A DNA stretch of 64,000 bases from Protonemura montana. Lineage: Eukaryota > Arthropoda > Insecta > Plecoptera > Nemouridae. Below are positions 1 through 9,105 of the stretch, one piece after another (the stretch's first letter is position 1; every line of letters starts with the position of its first letter). The stretch spans positions 25,692,651-25,756,650 of the forward strand of contig OX387603.1 of NCBI GenBank assembly GCA_947568835.1. Reading direction: 5' to 3'. The position numbers were made by a program, and so were the translations under genes. The notes beneath the pieces are model-generated. The model saw only the letters and a list, made by a program, of their open reading frames with translations, did no database searches and was not told the origin of the DNA.

Positions 1-600
1 GACCTCTTAGGGACGTGCGAGACGCTCTGATGGTCCACGGTAACCTCCATGGCATGATGGGTTCGGTTTGTTTTTCGGTCACTAGGGGCCTGGGATCTAT
101 AGTTCCTGGAGCACCAAGCAACAATTCCTCCGTGTTTGCCAATCATCTGGATCACAGACATGTCAGGTTCGCGCTATCGGCCAATGAGGGACGACCCTCG
201 ACACGCAAGCTGTTCTTTGTCGCTTGTTTTCTGTTAGAAGGTTACTGATTGCAGTCGAAGGTGATGTCACAAGCAAAGATTTATTGGATTTTAATTATAA
301 CTGACGTTATGTTGTGCAAATCCAACTCAAGGAATTTTCCTCGAGGTCAGATTAGTCATTGTGAAGGCGTTTGAGTGTCATTATGCCCGATATGCAAACG
401 ATAAATCTTGATACAAATTACATTTTTCAAATTGCGGTGCTACCATTTAGTCGCTACCATTTAGCTTTGCAAAAAAGAAACGGACCGACCGACCACAATG
501 CTGACAAAAATGGTAGTTGTTAAGAAATGAAATGTACTCATTTCTCAAAGATTACTCGGATTTGAAACTGGATTGCGTTGAATTAATCTGCATCGATGCT
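1..600. other. no recognisable feature
   Basis: AT-rich spacer. The short open frame at 15-248 has no signal peptide, splice context or family motif that I recognise. I see nothing else here. Confidence 0.5.
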
Positions 601-619
601 ATCCTGAACGATTGATAAC

Positions 620-860
620 GTTATGATCGTTTTTATACTCATGTCTACTTGATGTAACCTTAGCACTAGTTTTAACAAAAACTATTTGAACTGGATAATT
701 GTTATAATTTTTGTGCGTTTCTTTTGTTATCGGAAAATTGTCAGGACTGCTTTAACCCTTGAAGAAGTAACCGCAGTACAAGTTACGAAAAGTTGCAAAA
801 TGTAGTTGTTCTTTACTTAGAATTCAAACCCCAGTTCAAATAGTTCTTGTTGTTGATAAA
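620..860 (+). repeat. foldback-family dispersed repeat (CTTGAAGAAG..CGAAAA core)
   Basis: Shares blocks with 9671-9860, 21372-21640 and 55815-55865: TCATGTCTACTTGATGTAAC, a block around CACTAGTTTTAACAAAAACT, a CTTGAAGAAGTAAC...GTTACGAAAA core at 758-793 and the ending TTCAAACCCCAGTTCAAATAG. The core can form a 5-bp stem (GTAAC/GTTAC) between the two conserved strings. The class of element is not known to me; it carries no coding capacity here. Confidence 0.6.
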
Positions 861-884
861 GTTGTTTCGATATTGTGAGGCGTT

Positions 885-1051
885 ATTACGTCATTGTAGA
901 GGCTTGTTTAAAAGGACGCCCGACGCGCCATCAGGTGGCAGCTACCATCATCTCGTGCCAAGCAGCTGACCCGAGTAACCATCATCATTACCACGTGTTG
1001 CCGGCTCGTTTTCTCAGCAGAACTTTTAACATTAGCGCTGAAACTCTGACT
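885..1051 (+). repeat. TIR element, right-end fragment
   Basis: Contains GCGCCATCAGGTGGCAGCTACC, CACGTGTTGCCGGCTCG, CTCAGCAGAACTTTTAACA and the terminal TTAGCGCTGAAACTCTGAC. The same blocks, in the same order, occur at 10301-10747, 26175-26497 and 34727-34994, and reversed at 45665-46460 and 53925-54262. Only the right part is present. It lies just upstream of the first visible lipase exon. Confidence 0.65.
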
Positions 1052-1204
1052 AAACCTGTTAATCTAATGGTGCTACTTGCATTCAACGAAACTCTCACAA
1101 GAAATGTTCCTAATTTTCAGACGGCACCCGAGAGTAATAAGAATTAATTCACTGTTTGGTAGCATATCAAGATCTTTATTCTCTCACCGTGCCTTTGTTC
1201 CCAG

Positions 1205-1319
1205 AACCTCCCGGCATGATGGTGTACGATGAGATGTACTTCCAAATACTTCCCATCGAACGTTTCCGCAAGGGATGCTCGGAAGTCAGCAAGTTCATCA
1301 AGTTCCAGCTCTACACCGA
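1205..1319 (+). CDS. lipase exon a
   Basis: Follows a pyrimidine-rich acceptor (CTTTGTTCCCAG) and ends at donor GTAAGA with phase 2. Encodes PPGMMVYDEMYF and ends KFIKFQLYTE, matching the 'xFxLYT' strand that begins the lipase domain. It starts with two bases of a split codon, so at least one coding exon lies upstream; none with a signal peptide is evident in 1-1200. Confidence 0.8.
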
Positions 1320-4300
1320 GTAAGAACACAGGGTCCAGGCTCAGTATATTAACACCGAGCTAACGCGCTAAGAGTCCCTGCCCATTTCCACTCTGCATTT
1401 GAAAATAGCCCACTCTTCACTTGCACTGTCCTCTACAACAAACTCCCCAGTAACATTAAAAACTCCCCAACAACGTCCTCATTTAACCACATCCTAAAAT
1501 CCTACCTCATAGATAACCCATTCTACACCTTACGTGAATACCTCGAAACCTTATCCACTTCTCTCCCTCCCCATCCCTTTTACAAACCATGATTTAAATT
1601 ATATAAAAAATGTGATCTTTGTGAATACTGTATATATATATATGAATAGATATATAACTGACGATCCTTACACAATTACTATGTAAATGCCTATAGGAAA
1701 ATAAAACAAATAACGAAACGTCTCTCATTGCCGCAGGTTGTCGACGCCAGGGACAAACTTGACGCTCGGCGACGTCGCGGCGTTGTCGGCGTCGCCGTTC
1801 GACCGACGCCGCCGCACGTTGCTCTACTTGCCCGGGTTTGCCGAGAGCAGAGACGGCACGACGACCTATGCACTGCGCGACGCTTTTCTGGCTCGCGGAG
1901 GGTACAACTTCGTGGTCGCCGACTATCTCAAGCTCGTCGCCGGCCCTTGGTGCGTTAAGGAAGCATGACACTGGTTTAATTGTGAAAATATTGAAAATAA
2001 CTTAACACAGAAGAAAGGAGGGGAAACTAGGTGCTGGCACGTAGCTTACTCCTTTTAAAGAGTACAGGGGGGGGGGGGGGCAACGATTTAACATCCCTTC
2101 CGAACTGTTCAACGCGAACAACAGGATTCCACCGCAATTTCGTGCTGCCGAGGGGTTGATAAGCAAGGCGAATGAAGCTGCTGTACTTAATTTCATCCCT
2201 CCAACCTCTCTCCCGAACAGAACTGGTCATGTGTATGATGGTCACCCATCCAATACCTGACCCAGCGCAGTGTTGCTTAACTTTCATCCCTCCAACCTCT
2301 CTCCCGAACAGAACTGGTCATGTGTATGATGGTCACCCATCCAATACCTGACCCAGCGCAGTGTTGCTTAACTTTCATCCCTCCAACCTCTCTCCCGAAC
2401 AGAACTGGTCATGTGCATGATGGTCACCCATCCAATACCTGATCCAGCACAATTTCGTTTAACTAGGGCCTTCTAAATATTGCTTTATGCGCAAGCGTAT
2501 GCCGGGAAGAGGATGACGGATGACCCAACAAGGAAGAAAGTTACCACTCCGTTTCACATGAGAAAGTGATCTGATATTACCACTGGTGTAATTGGGCTTT
2601 TACTTCATCCACCCCTAAACCCGAGGCGGAATAATCTGGTTGTTTCGATACCTGACAACACAACCAATTGTCCCGCTAAACAACGCCACCTAGAACTCGA
2701 CTCTGAGGTTCGCCTTGCCGCCGCTAGGTACGTGACGGCAACGGACAACACGATCGTGATCGGACGTCACGTGGCATACTTCGTTGACTTCCTGGCTGCG
2801 CACGCAGGTCTGCGCATGGGTGACTTGCACGTGATCGGCATCAGCCTCGGGGGCCAGGTCGCCGCCGCGATGGGCGCAACCACACGCAAGCGCGTGGGGC
2901 GCATCACGGGTACGTAGGGCAAGCAGCGAGTCAATATTTGCTTAACGACGCACTATTTTCACAACGGGTCCTGTGGCATTGGTGAACCTGTGGGTGAAGA
3001 TTAGGTAGATAGTGGACCTCACGAAAAGTAGAAGGAGGAAGGGAAACTTGGTGTATGTACCTACGTAGCCTGATTTTGTTGAAGGGGACTACTGACTTAA
3101 AATCCCTTCCGAAGTGCGGTGCAACCTGAACAACAGGATTCCTACACAATACCATGCTGTCAAGATGTTGATTACGACGGTGAATGATGTTGTTTTTTGC
3201 TTATTTTCATTCCTTCAACTGTCTCCTGAACAGAACAGCTCTTGTGTCAGATGGTAACTTATCTCTGAGCCAACTCAGCGTCAAACCTTACAATACGATA
3301 CGAGACGGTATTGACCTCCAATCTACCCATCAGGCCTGGACCCCGCCAGCCCGGGGTACGATTGGTGGACACCTGACCAACGTCTAAACCGCGCGCACGC
3401 GCGCTTCGTTGACGTGATCCACACTGACACCACGGGGTTCGGCGTCAACGGCTCGGTTGGTCACGTCGACTTCTATCCGAACGGCGGCTTCAGAAAGCAG
3501 CCGGGGTGTGACCTCGAGGAGGTCACGAAGCGCGGCGGGACATTTATTGAAAAAAGTAAGCGTTGGTCCGGCTCGAATCGGGCAATAGAGAGCTTGTGGG
3601 TCGGCGAGGCGTTTCGCCAGCTCGAGTGAAGCCGACAAGGACGTTTGTCAGTGTTTTGCAGCCACCTCCAGGCCTACATGTTCTTCATTACGTCGCTCGC
3701 AAGGGACGACGCCTTCCCGGCGACGCCGTGCGCCTCGTGGAGCGACTTCAAGGGTGGCAAGTGCAAGCGACGCCGCGACGCCGACGTCTTCATGGGCATT
3801 GCGACGCCAGAATCGTGTGTTGCCGAATCTCTTACTATCCTCGTTGTCGGGTTTTGAGACAAGAGTTACCTTGGATCAGTGCATGTGATAGCCTGCACTC
3901 AAGACGGATTCCCAGTCCGTGGACTTCAAGTCTGTCGGTGTTCGAAAACTAACCTCAAAATAACTAGATAGATAGATTTATTTGTGGTGTTTAACGGCGC
4001 ACTGTTTTGACAACTGGCCATGCGGCACTGGTCTAATGGCGTCGGTGAATGAGTGGATGATGATGAGGATGATTATGAACCTAACATAGCCTAGAAGGGA
4101 GGAGGGGAAACTCGGTGCCGGTACGTAGCCTACTCCAGTCGAAGAGCACCAAGGGGACCACCGGCTTCATGTCCCTTCCGAAGGACGATACAACTTGAAT
4201 ATCAGGAATCCCACACAAATCCATGCTGTTGAGAGGTTGATAAGCAAGGCGAGTGAAGTTGTAGTACTAACTTCCATCCCTCCAACCTCTCTCCCGAACA

Positions 4301-5350
4301 GAACTGGTCATGTGTATGATGGTCACCCATCCAATACCTGACTCAGCGCAGTGTTGCTTAACTTCGGTGATCTAACGAGAACCTGTGTTTCCAACACGTC
4401 AAACCTTGCAGTGTAACTAGATATCCAGAGCACATTCGATAGAATCTTTTCCTCTCAACAGCGCAAGGATTTGTGTTAAAGACAATTTGGCGAAATAATT
4501 AGCTGATAAATATATTAGAAGAGGAACGAAAAAAAAACAGTAAACAGACGCTTGAAGGTGACGGATTGGCTTGTAAAATGTGAGCAAAAAGGACCTGCTA
4601 AACTATCTACAGAGATAAGAAGGAGTCAAACCTCATCAATTGCTCCTCTGTTTCGTGGGACCAAAATAATAACCTTTTCGGTGCCATTGCTTTGTGGAAT
4701 TTGAACTTTGTAAAAATGAAGAAGATCACGCACCGAGCTGCGGTAGCTCAACGCTGGCTGACTTATCAGTGCTGCGGCTTATATGGCCGGGTGCTACTTT
4801 TTCAACCACTTATTGGCCCAAGCAAAGGAATTGAGTCCGAAAAATAGAAAAGATGTCTAAGCGACACCCTACGAACTCTCAGTCTACGAAATGGGAGTCT
4901 GTCAAGGATACAAGGACTGGACTTACAGAGAGTAAAACGTCCCACTGAGGAAATGAGCTGGAAACACGCGGTAATAGCATATCTTAGCTGCTGGCGCTCG
5001 CAGCCTTCTTTTTTGGTCACCTTTGGTACGCTGTTGGTCACCTTGGTGCTCTTCGACAGGAGTAGGCTACGGGCCGGCACCGGGTTTGCCCTCATCCTCA
5101 TCTTTCACCGAAGCCATTGGACCAGTGCCATAGGGTCCGTTGTCAAAACAGTGCGACGTTTAACACCACAAATCAAGAAATCGATAAAACTGATGATTGC
5201 TGTGTGTGATTTCTGCAGAGGATCCGTGTTTGCAGGGCCCGCGGCGACTTCTACCTATCGACTCTGGACGTGAAGGTGGTCAACCCACTGGCCGTTAACA
5301 ACTCCAAGGTTGAGAAAAATGAGAAACGCTCCTCGCATCGACGGATCTGA
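1205..5350 (+). CDS. pancreatic-type lipase family protein (six 3' exons; 5' end missing)
   Basis: Secreted serine ester hydrolase expected to cleave acylglycerols or phospholipids. Exons: 1205-1319, 1737-1949, 2728-2909, 3334-3555, 3652-3814, 5236-5350. Every junction is AG..GT and every phase fits (2,2,1,1,2), giving 335 residues to the TGA. Seen: nucleophile Ser148 in GISLGG, acid Asp172 in GLDPASPGYD exactly 24 residues later as in the family, FVDVIHT, GHVDFYPNGG, and His248 in CSHLQAY. Departures: the usual GHSLG is GISLG and the usual IHGF near the oxyanion hole is LPGF. The Cys-bounded lid (PGC..CSH) has only 17 residues, shorter than in classical pancreatic lipase, so a phospholipase A1-like or PLRP2-like specificity is possible (inference). 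It ends soon after the alpha/beta-hydrolase domain, with no PLAT domain. The signal-peptide exon was not found. Introns 2, 3 and 5 hold antisense SINEs; intron 1 holds a LINE 3' end. Confidence 0.9.
1398..1592 (+). repeat. non-LTR retrotransposon 3' fragment (ORF2 C-terminus)
   Basis: One open frame reads LYNKLPSNIK, then FNHILKSYLIDNPFYTLREY before a TGA. This is the typical end of a CR1/Jockey-like LINE ORF2 (YNxLPxxI...LKxYL...FYTLxEF), and resembles the end of the element at 50440-52266. It lies in lipase intron 1, in the gene's orientation, without catalytic motifs. Confidence 0.65.
1737..1949 (+). CDS. lipase exon b
   Basis: Acceptor TTGCCGCAG, donor GTGCGT. Encodes the two beta strands before the nucleophile: RRTLLYLPGFAESRDG (position of the family HGF motif) and NFVVADYLKLVAGPW (position of the family VDW motif). 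The Trp codon TG|G is split and completed exactly by the first base of the next exon. Confidence 0.9.
2010..2466 (-). mobile_element. 5S-derived SINE with three tandem heads
   Basis: Antisense copy inside lipase intron 2. Body (GGAGGGGAAAC, CCTTCCGAA, GGTTGATAAGCAAGGCGAATGAAG) is followed by three repeats of the 91-bp 5S-like head (GGTCACCCATCCAATACCTGACCCAGCGCAGTGTTGCTTAACTTTC). A run of 14 G at 2067-2080 interrupts the central domain. Confidence 0.85.
2728..2909 (+). CDS. lipase exon c with catalytic Ser
   Basis: Encodes YVTATDNTIVIGRHVAYF, then LHVIGISLGGQVAAAMG with the nucleophile serine. Acceptor GCCGCTAG, donor GTACGT, phases 2 in and 1 out. The helix after the nucleophile elbow is conserved in spacing. 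Confidence 0.92.
2936..3285 (-). mobile_element. diverged 5S-derived SINE
   Basis: Old antisense copy in lipase intron 3. Recognisable blocks are TTAACGACGCACT (tail side), GGAAACTTGGTG, CCTTCCGAAGTGCGG, CATGCTGTCAAGATGTTGAT and CTCCTGAACAGAACAG; the 5S head at the right is badly degraded. Confidence 0.75.
3334..3555 (+). CDS. lipase exon d with catalytic Asp
   Basis: Acceptor TACCCATCAG, donor GTAAGC. Encodes LDPASPGYDWW (catalytic Asp), RLNRAHARFVDVIHT, GHVDFYPNGG and PGC at the start of the lid. The split Gly and Met codons on either side are restored in frame by the neighbouring exons. Confidence 0.93.
3652..3814 (+). CDS. lipase exon e with catalytic His
   Basis: Encodes MFCSHLQAYMFFITSLAR (catalytic His in CSH) and ends FMGIATPES. 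Three AG dinucleotides are candidate acceptors; only the one at 3650-3651 matches the phase of exon d and keeps the family CxH motif. Donor GTGTGT is weaker than the others. Confidence 0.85.
3965..4412 (-). mobile_element. 5S-derived SINE, near full length
   Basis: Antisense copy in lipase intron 5. Starts with the tail complement (GTGGTGTTTAACGGCGCACTG) and ends with the head complement (GTGTTGCTTAACTTCGGTGATC, then GTGTTTCCAACACGTCAAACC). Confidence 0.88.
5028..5190 (+). mobile_element. 5S-derived SINE, 3' half
   Basis: Sense fragment in lipase intron 5: CCTTGGTGCTCTTCGACAGG, GGCCGGCACCGGGTTTGCCC and tail CAGTGCGACGTTTAACACC. The 5S head is absent. Confidence 0.85.
5236..5350 (+). CDS. lipase last exon
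   Basis: Acceptor GTGTTTGCAG; encodes ARGDFYLSTLDVKVVNPL, matching the 'GxFYLxT' strand near the end of the lipase fold, then a short basic tail ending SSHRRI and TGA. No stop-to-AATAAA coding remains, so there is no C-terminal PLAT domain. Confidence 0.88.
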
Positions 5351-5462
5351 CGATCGAAGTGCGCGTGCGCCACAAAATAGCCTTTAAACCACATATTGCA
5401 AGACGCTTTTCTTGACTGAGTGGTCTTGCGTTTTAATTAATGCCTAGTTCTTGCGAACATGG

Positions 5463-5468
5463 AATAAA
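5463..5468 (+). promoter_or_regulatory. poly(A) signal of lipase gene
   Basis: AATAAA 113 bases after the lipase stop codon; the 129-bp minisatellite starts about 50 bases further on. Confidence 0.65.
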
Positions 5469-5514
5469 TATATTCTAACTAAAACCTCTGAGATTAATTC
5501 ATTTCAGCCTTTAC

Positions 5515-6504
5515 TGGAGGTCGAGTGGGTATGAACCACACCATGACTGTGCTTGCAGCGTGCCAAGAACCCACCCTGTCCCATCGCGCCCTGCCTAACG
5601 TGGACCCTGACTCCATGTCTCATGTCTCGTGTCCCCGACTTGCCTGGAGGTCGAGGAATTATGAACCACACCACGGCTGGGCTTGCAGCGTGCCAAGAAC
5701 CCACCCTGTCCCATCGCACCCTGCCTAACGTGGACCCTGCCATCATGTCCCATGTCTCGTGTCTCAGCCTTGCCTGGAGGTCGTGGGGTATGAACCACAC
5801 CACGACTGTGCTTGCAGCGTGCCAAGAACCCACCCTGTCCCATCGCGCCCTGCCTAACGTGCGCCCTGCCCCAATGTCCCATGTCTCGTGTCCCAGCCTT
5901 GCCTGGAGGTCGTGGGGTATGAACCACACCATGACTGTGCTTGCAGCGTGCCAAGAACCCACCCTGTCCCATCGCACCCTGCCTAACGTGGACCCTGCCC
6001 CAATGTCCCATGTCTCGTGTCCCCGACTTGCCTGGAGGTCGAGGAATTATGAACCACACCACGGCTGTGCTTGCAGCGTGCCAAGAACCCACCCTGTCCC
6101 ATCGCGCCCTGCCTAACGTGGACCCTGACTCCATGTCCCATGTCTCGTGTCCCAGCCTTGCCTGGAGGTCGTGGGGTATGAACCACACCATGGCTGTGCT
6201 TGCAGCGTGCCAAGAACCCACCCTGTCCCATCGCGCCCTGCCTAACGTGGACCCTGCCATCATGTCCCATGTCCCGTGTCCCAGCCTTGCCTGGAGGTCG
6301 TGGGGTATGAACCACACCACGGCTGTGCTTGCAGCGTGCCAAGAACCCACCCTGTCCCATCGCACCCTGCCTAACGTGGACCCTGACCCCATGTCCCATG
6401 TCTCGTGTCCCAGCCTTGCCTGGAGGTCGAGGAATTATGAACCACACCACGACTGTGCTTGCAGCGTGCCAAGAACCCACTCTGTCCCATCGCGCCCTGC
6501 CTAA
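5515..6504. repeat. 129/130-bp minisatellite, ~7.6 copies
   Basis: The string TGCCAAGAACCCACCCTGTC recurs at 5561, 5691, 5820, 5949, 6079, 6208 and 6337 (a one-base variant at 6467): spacing 129 or 130. Two unit variants differ at GTCGAGGAATTATGA versus GTCGTGGGGTATGA; the former carries the extra base. Because 129 is 43 codons, long open frames (up to 265 codons) run through on both strands; there is no start context, splice logic or known motif to make them genes. Confidence 0.95.
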
Positions 6505-6753
6505 CGTAACGCGGACCCTGCCGAATGAAACGCGCATGGTTGTCTTCTGTCTTGGGTGCTTGGCGCGGCTTCTTGGCAGCCCGGTCACAGCGTGTTAGAT
6601 TGCACGATTGCGACACCCGAATGCATTTGTTGCGCCAGAGCCCACGGACCGCCGAGTCAGCAATTAGCCCGTCGCTATCACGGCATGATTGATACTGAAA
6701 CGACCGACAGAAGTCACGGACTGGCAATCACGGCTTGTGAGATACCGACGCAG

Positions 6754-6853
6754 TGGACAGAAGCACGGGACGAGCTATCGCAGAAGCTGCCAGTCACTTG
6801 TTTTATAGTGGACGGCACGGACGATCAACTGCAGCGTGTGTGCCGACAATATG
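6754..6853 (+). CDS. possible single exon, unknown protein
   Basis: A 100-nt open segment between acceptor CCGACGCAG and donor GTAAGC, encoding WTEARDELSQKLPVTCF and VDGTDDQLQRVCRQYG with two cysteines. Composition is protein-like, but the acceptor lacks a good pyrimidine tract, its outgoing phase (1) does not fit the next visible exon at 9014, and no partner exon was found. It may be chance. Confidence 0.2.
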
Positions 6854-6869
6854 GTAAGCCGTGGTAGCT

Positions 6870-7850
6870 AAAGGAGGCTCCGAGGAGTATCACTAGATTT
6901 TTCTACTTTTATTACGGTGTTTTCAACTGTCTGCAATGGGTGTGTAACGATTGAGGGCGATAGACGTGTGCTACTAGCTCTAGAGTTGCTCCTGGTGCAC
7001 TTTTCTTGCACCGAACTGATCGATGGTGCAGTGAGTTCACGGTCCGCTTGTTTGGTTCGCACCCCTGCGTAATTGAACCAGTGTCAACCTGGTGGAGAGC
7101 TCGCATATCAAGTGTGTTTCAAACCCACACGTCGTAGTTAAAAACGCAGCTGGATAAAAGTTCGGAAATGTGTACATATTTCTTTTTCCCTTCGTGCCAG
7201 TGTTTAATTTGCTTCTTTCGACAACCGTAAGTACCACTGCAGAACGCTTCTAGACGCTTTCAATGGTCAAACTTGTCAACGGACGAGAAATAACAGTTAG
7301 ATGGCCGACGCGGAATGGACGAGATTGAAATGTGGTTTCCATGACGACAGATTTGTTATCTGCAAGGTTGATGCAATTTGTCACAAGAAGATCAGCGCGC
7401 ATTGACAACCAAAACCTACAGGCTTATCGACTCTGCTAATCTCTAGAATCCAACCAGCTGTGTTATCAGCTATTTGTCAAATGTTTTGTTTGCAACTAAT
7501 TGCGTGCGTGTGCGTTGCATGCGCATTAAACACAAGCACGTGACGTAGGATGCGTGGAATGTCAACAAAGGTGTCCGTGGTAACATAAGAAAGCAGAATG
7601 GTAAGCTCTGTCAGGTCATCCATGCTTAGTAACAGTTGAATTTGTCTTCGAATCTCGTATGCTTGCTAGTATTTCGTTTTCAAAGTTGGCAATCGAAAAT
7701 GACAATCGTCGAAAAATTTGAATTTACAAACAACAATCTTGTTCCAATCTTGTTCGAGACAGCAGGAATCATTCACCGTAATTCCTCCTCATCCATACCT
7801 CGTCAGGTTCATCCATTCCAATCTAGGATCAAGTATTGTCATATCCATCT
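6870..7850. other. no recognisable feature
   Basis: Spacer without a convincing gene or a repeat that recurs in this window. Confidence 0.45.
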
Positions 7851-8125
7851 CCTTGGCTTATCAATGTTGTACAAAGTTAAGCAACACCGAGGAGGGTCAA
7901 CACTGAAATGGTCACCGAATTCTTTGGTGTGTGGCAAACATCTGTTTTGGTGAGATCATTGAGGTTAAGAAACACTTTGCTGGGTCGGAGGATTGGAGGC
8001 TCTTAAAGTTAGCACAGCTTCACTCGCCTTGCTTAGCAACCTCTCGACAGCATGGATATGTAAAGAAATCCTGTTGTTCGCGTTGTACCGTCCTTCAATA
8101 GGGACGTTCTTGGCGCTAATACCGT

Positions 8126-8865
8126 TGAGTGTACAGGTTCTAGGTAGAGACAGAACGTTAATGTTACAGTTTCTGAGTCAGGTATTGGATGGGTGACCAT
8201 CATAAACATGACCAGTTCTGTTCGGGAGAGAGGTTGGAGGGATGAAAGTTAAGCAACACTGCGCTGAGTCAGATATTGGATGGGTGACCATCATACACAT
8301 GACCAGTTCTGTTCGGGAGAGAGGTTGGAGGGATGCAATTTAAGCAACACTGCGCTGAGTCAGATATTGGATGGGTGACCATCATACACATGACCAGTTC
8401 TGTTTGGGAGAGAGGTTGGAGGGATGCAATTTAAGCAACACTGCGCTGAGTCAGGTATTGGATAGGTGACCATCATACACATGACCAGTTCTGTTCGGGA
8501 GAGAGGTTGGAGGGATGCAATTTAAGCAACACTGCGCTGAGTCAGGTATTGGATGGGTGACCATCATCTACATGCAAAAATGAAAAGACAAAAAGACAAA
8601 AATGCAGAGTACCGGAACACCCCGTTAAGTGGAGCCATTGTCATATGAAATTTAATTTCGATATTTCTCGTAGGTGACTCGCTTTTGAATACCGTTACGT
8701 GTATGAAACGTCTCGAAAGCGAGTAACCTACGAGAAATATCGAAATTAAATTACATACGTCTGCATTTTTATCGGTAAGGTGGTCATTTGCCGGCCATCT
8801 TTCATGCAGAAACTGTAAAATCAACGTTCTGCCTCTACCTAGAACCTGCACACTGTACAGCACCG
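8126..8865 (+). mobile_element. palindromic MITE, broken copy with inserted array
   Basis: Left end CCGTTGAGTGTACAGGTTCTAGG..CAGTTTCTG at 8126-8175; the rest at 8573-8860 (ATGCAGAGTACCGGAAC, GATATTTCTCGTAGG, inverted copy, CTACCTAGAACCTGCAC). It is more diverged than the copies at 29068, 34122 and 40858. The part between is a 5S-head tandem array. Confidence 0.8.
8176..8572 (+). repeat. tandem array of 91-bp 5S-like SINE heads
   Basis: Five GGTGACC motifs at ~91-bp spacing; each unit contains TTAAGCAACACTGCGCTGAG and GATAGGTGACC or GATGGGTGACC, equivalents of 5S rRNA box A and box C, then CATGACCAGTTCTGTTCGGG. There is no SINE body at either end, so the heads were amplified or moved without it. 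Confidence 0.85.
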
Positions 8866-9013
8866 GATTCACCCTCCTTCCTTCTAAGCTGGACTAGACT
8901 AGTTTTGCAAATCTAACCCTACCCGATACCTAGCGCTGCGCGTGGCTGGCTGCGCTCTGTATGATGATGTTGGCTGCGCGTGTCGGCTGCGCGAGCATGC
9001 GACCGCTGCGCAG

Positions 9014-9105
9014 CTGCCCACCTGTCGTCGACGAGCTGGAGTGTCGCAAGAACAACGGTGTCTACCTGCCCTTCGAGGACTGCACGCGATGTCTGCGAGC
9101 TCTGG
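9014..9105 (+). CDS. Cys-rich protein, penultimate exon
   Basis: Encodes CPPVVDELECRKNNGVYLPF and DCTRCLRAL. The open frame continues upstream through a GC-rich GGCTGCGCG-repeating stretch to 8934, so the exon may start earlier; the start given is the nearest AG. Confidence 0.5.

Larger units (their letters stand above)
7930..8905 (+). mobile_element. 5S-derived SINE split by a MITE
   Basis: The left part 7930-8125 runs from a degraded head (GGTTAAGAAACACTTTGCTGGGTC) to TTGTACCGTCCTTCAATAGGGACGTTCTTGG; the sequence picks up again at 8866 (GGATTCACCCTCCTTCCTTCTAAGCTGG) where the SINE central domain would continue. The 740-bp gap is the MITE at 8126-8865. The SINE is therefore the oldest layer of a nest of three. 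Confidence 0.75.

Noticed and set aside
2067..2080. Run of 14 G as a break in a gene
   Set aside because: It lies in a SINE within an intron and does not affect coding.
4740..4800. tRNA A-box-like GGTAGCTCAACGCTGG
   Set aside because: No B box follows at a suitable distance and no cloverleaf can be drawn.
5504..6727. Long overlapping open frames (up to 265 codons) on both strands
   Set aside because: They are produced by the 129-bp tandem unit, a multiple of three; the peptides simply repeat, appear on both strands, and have no start or splice support.
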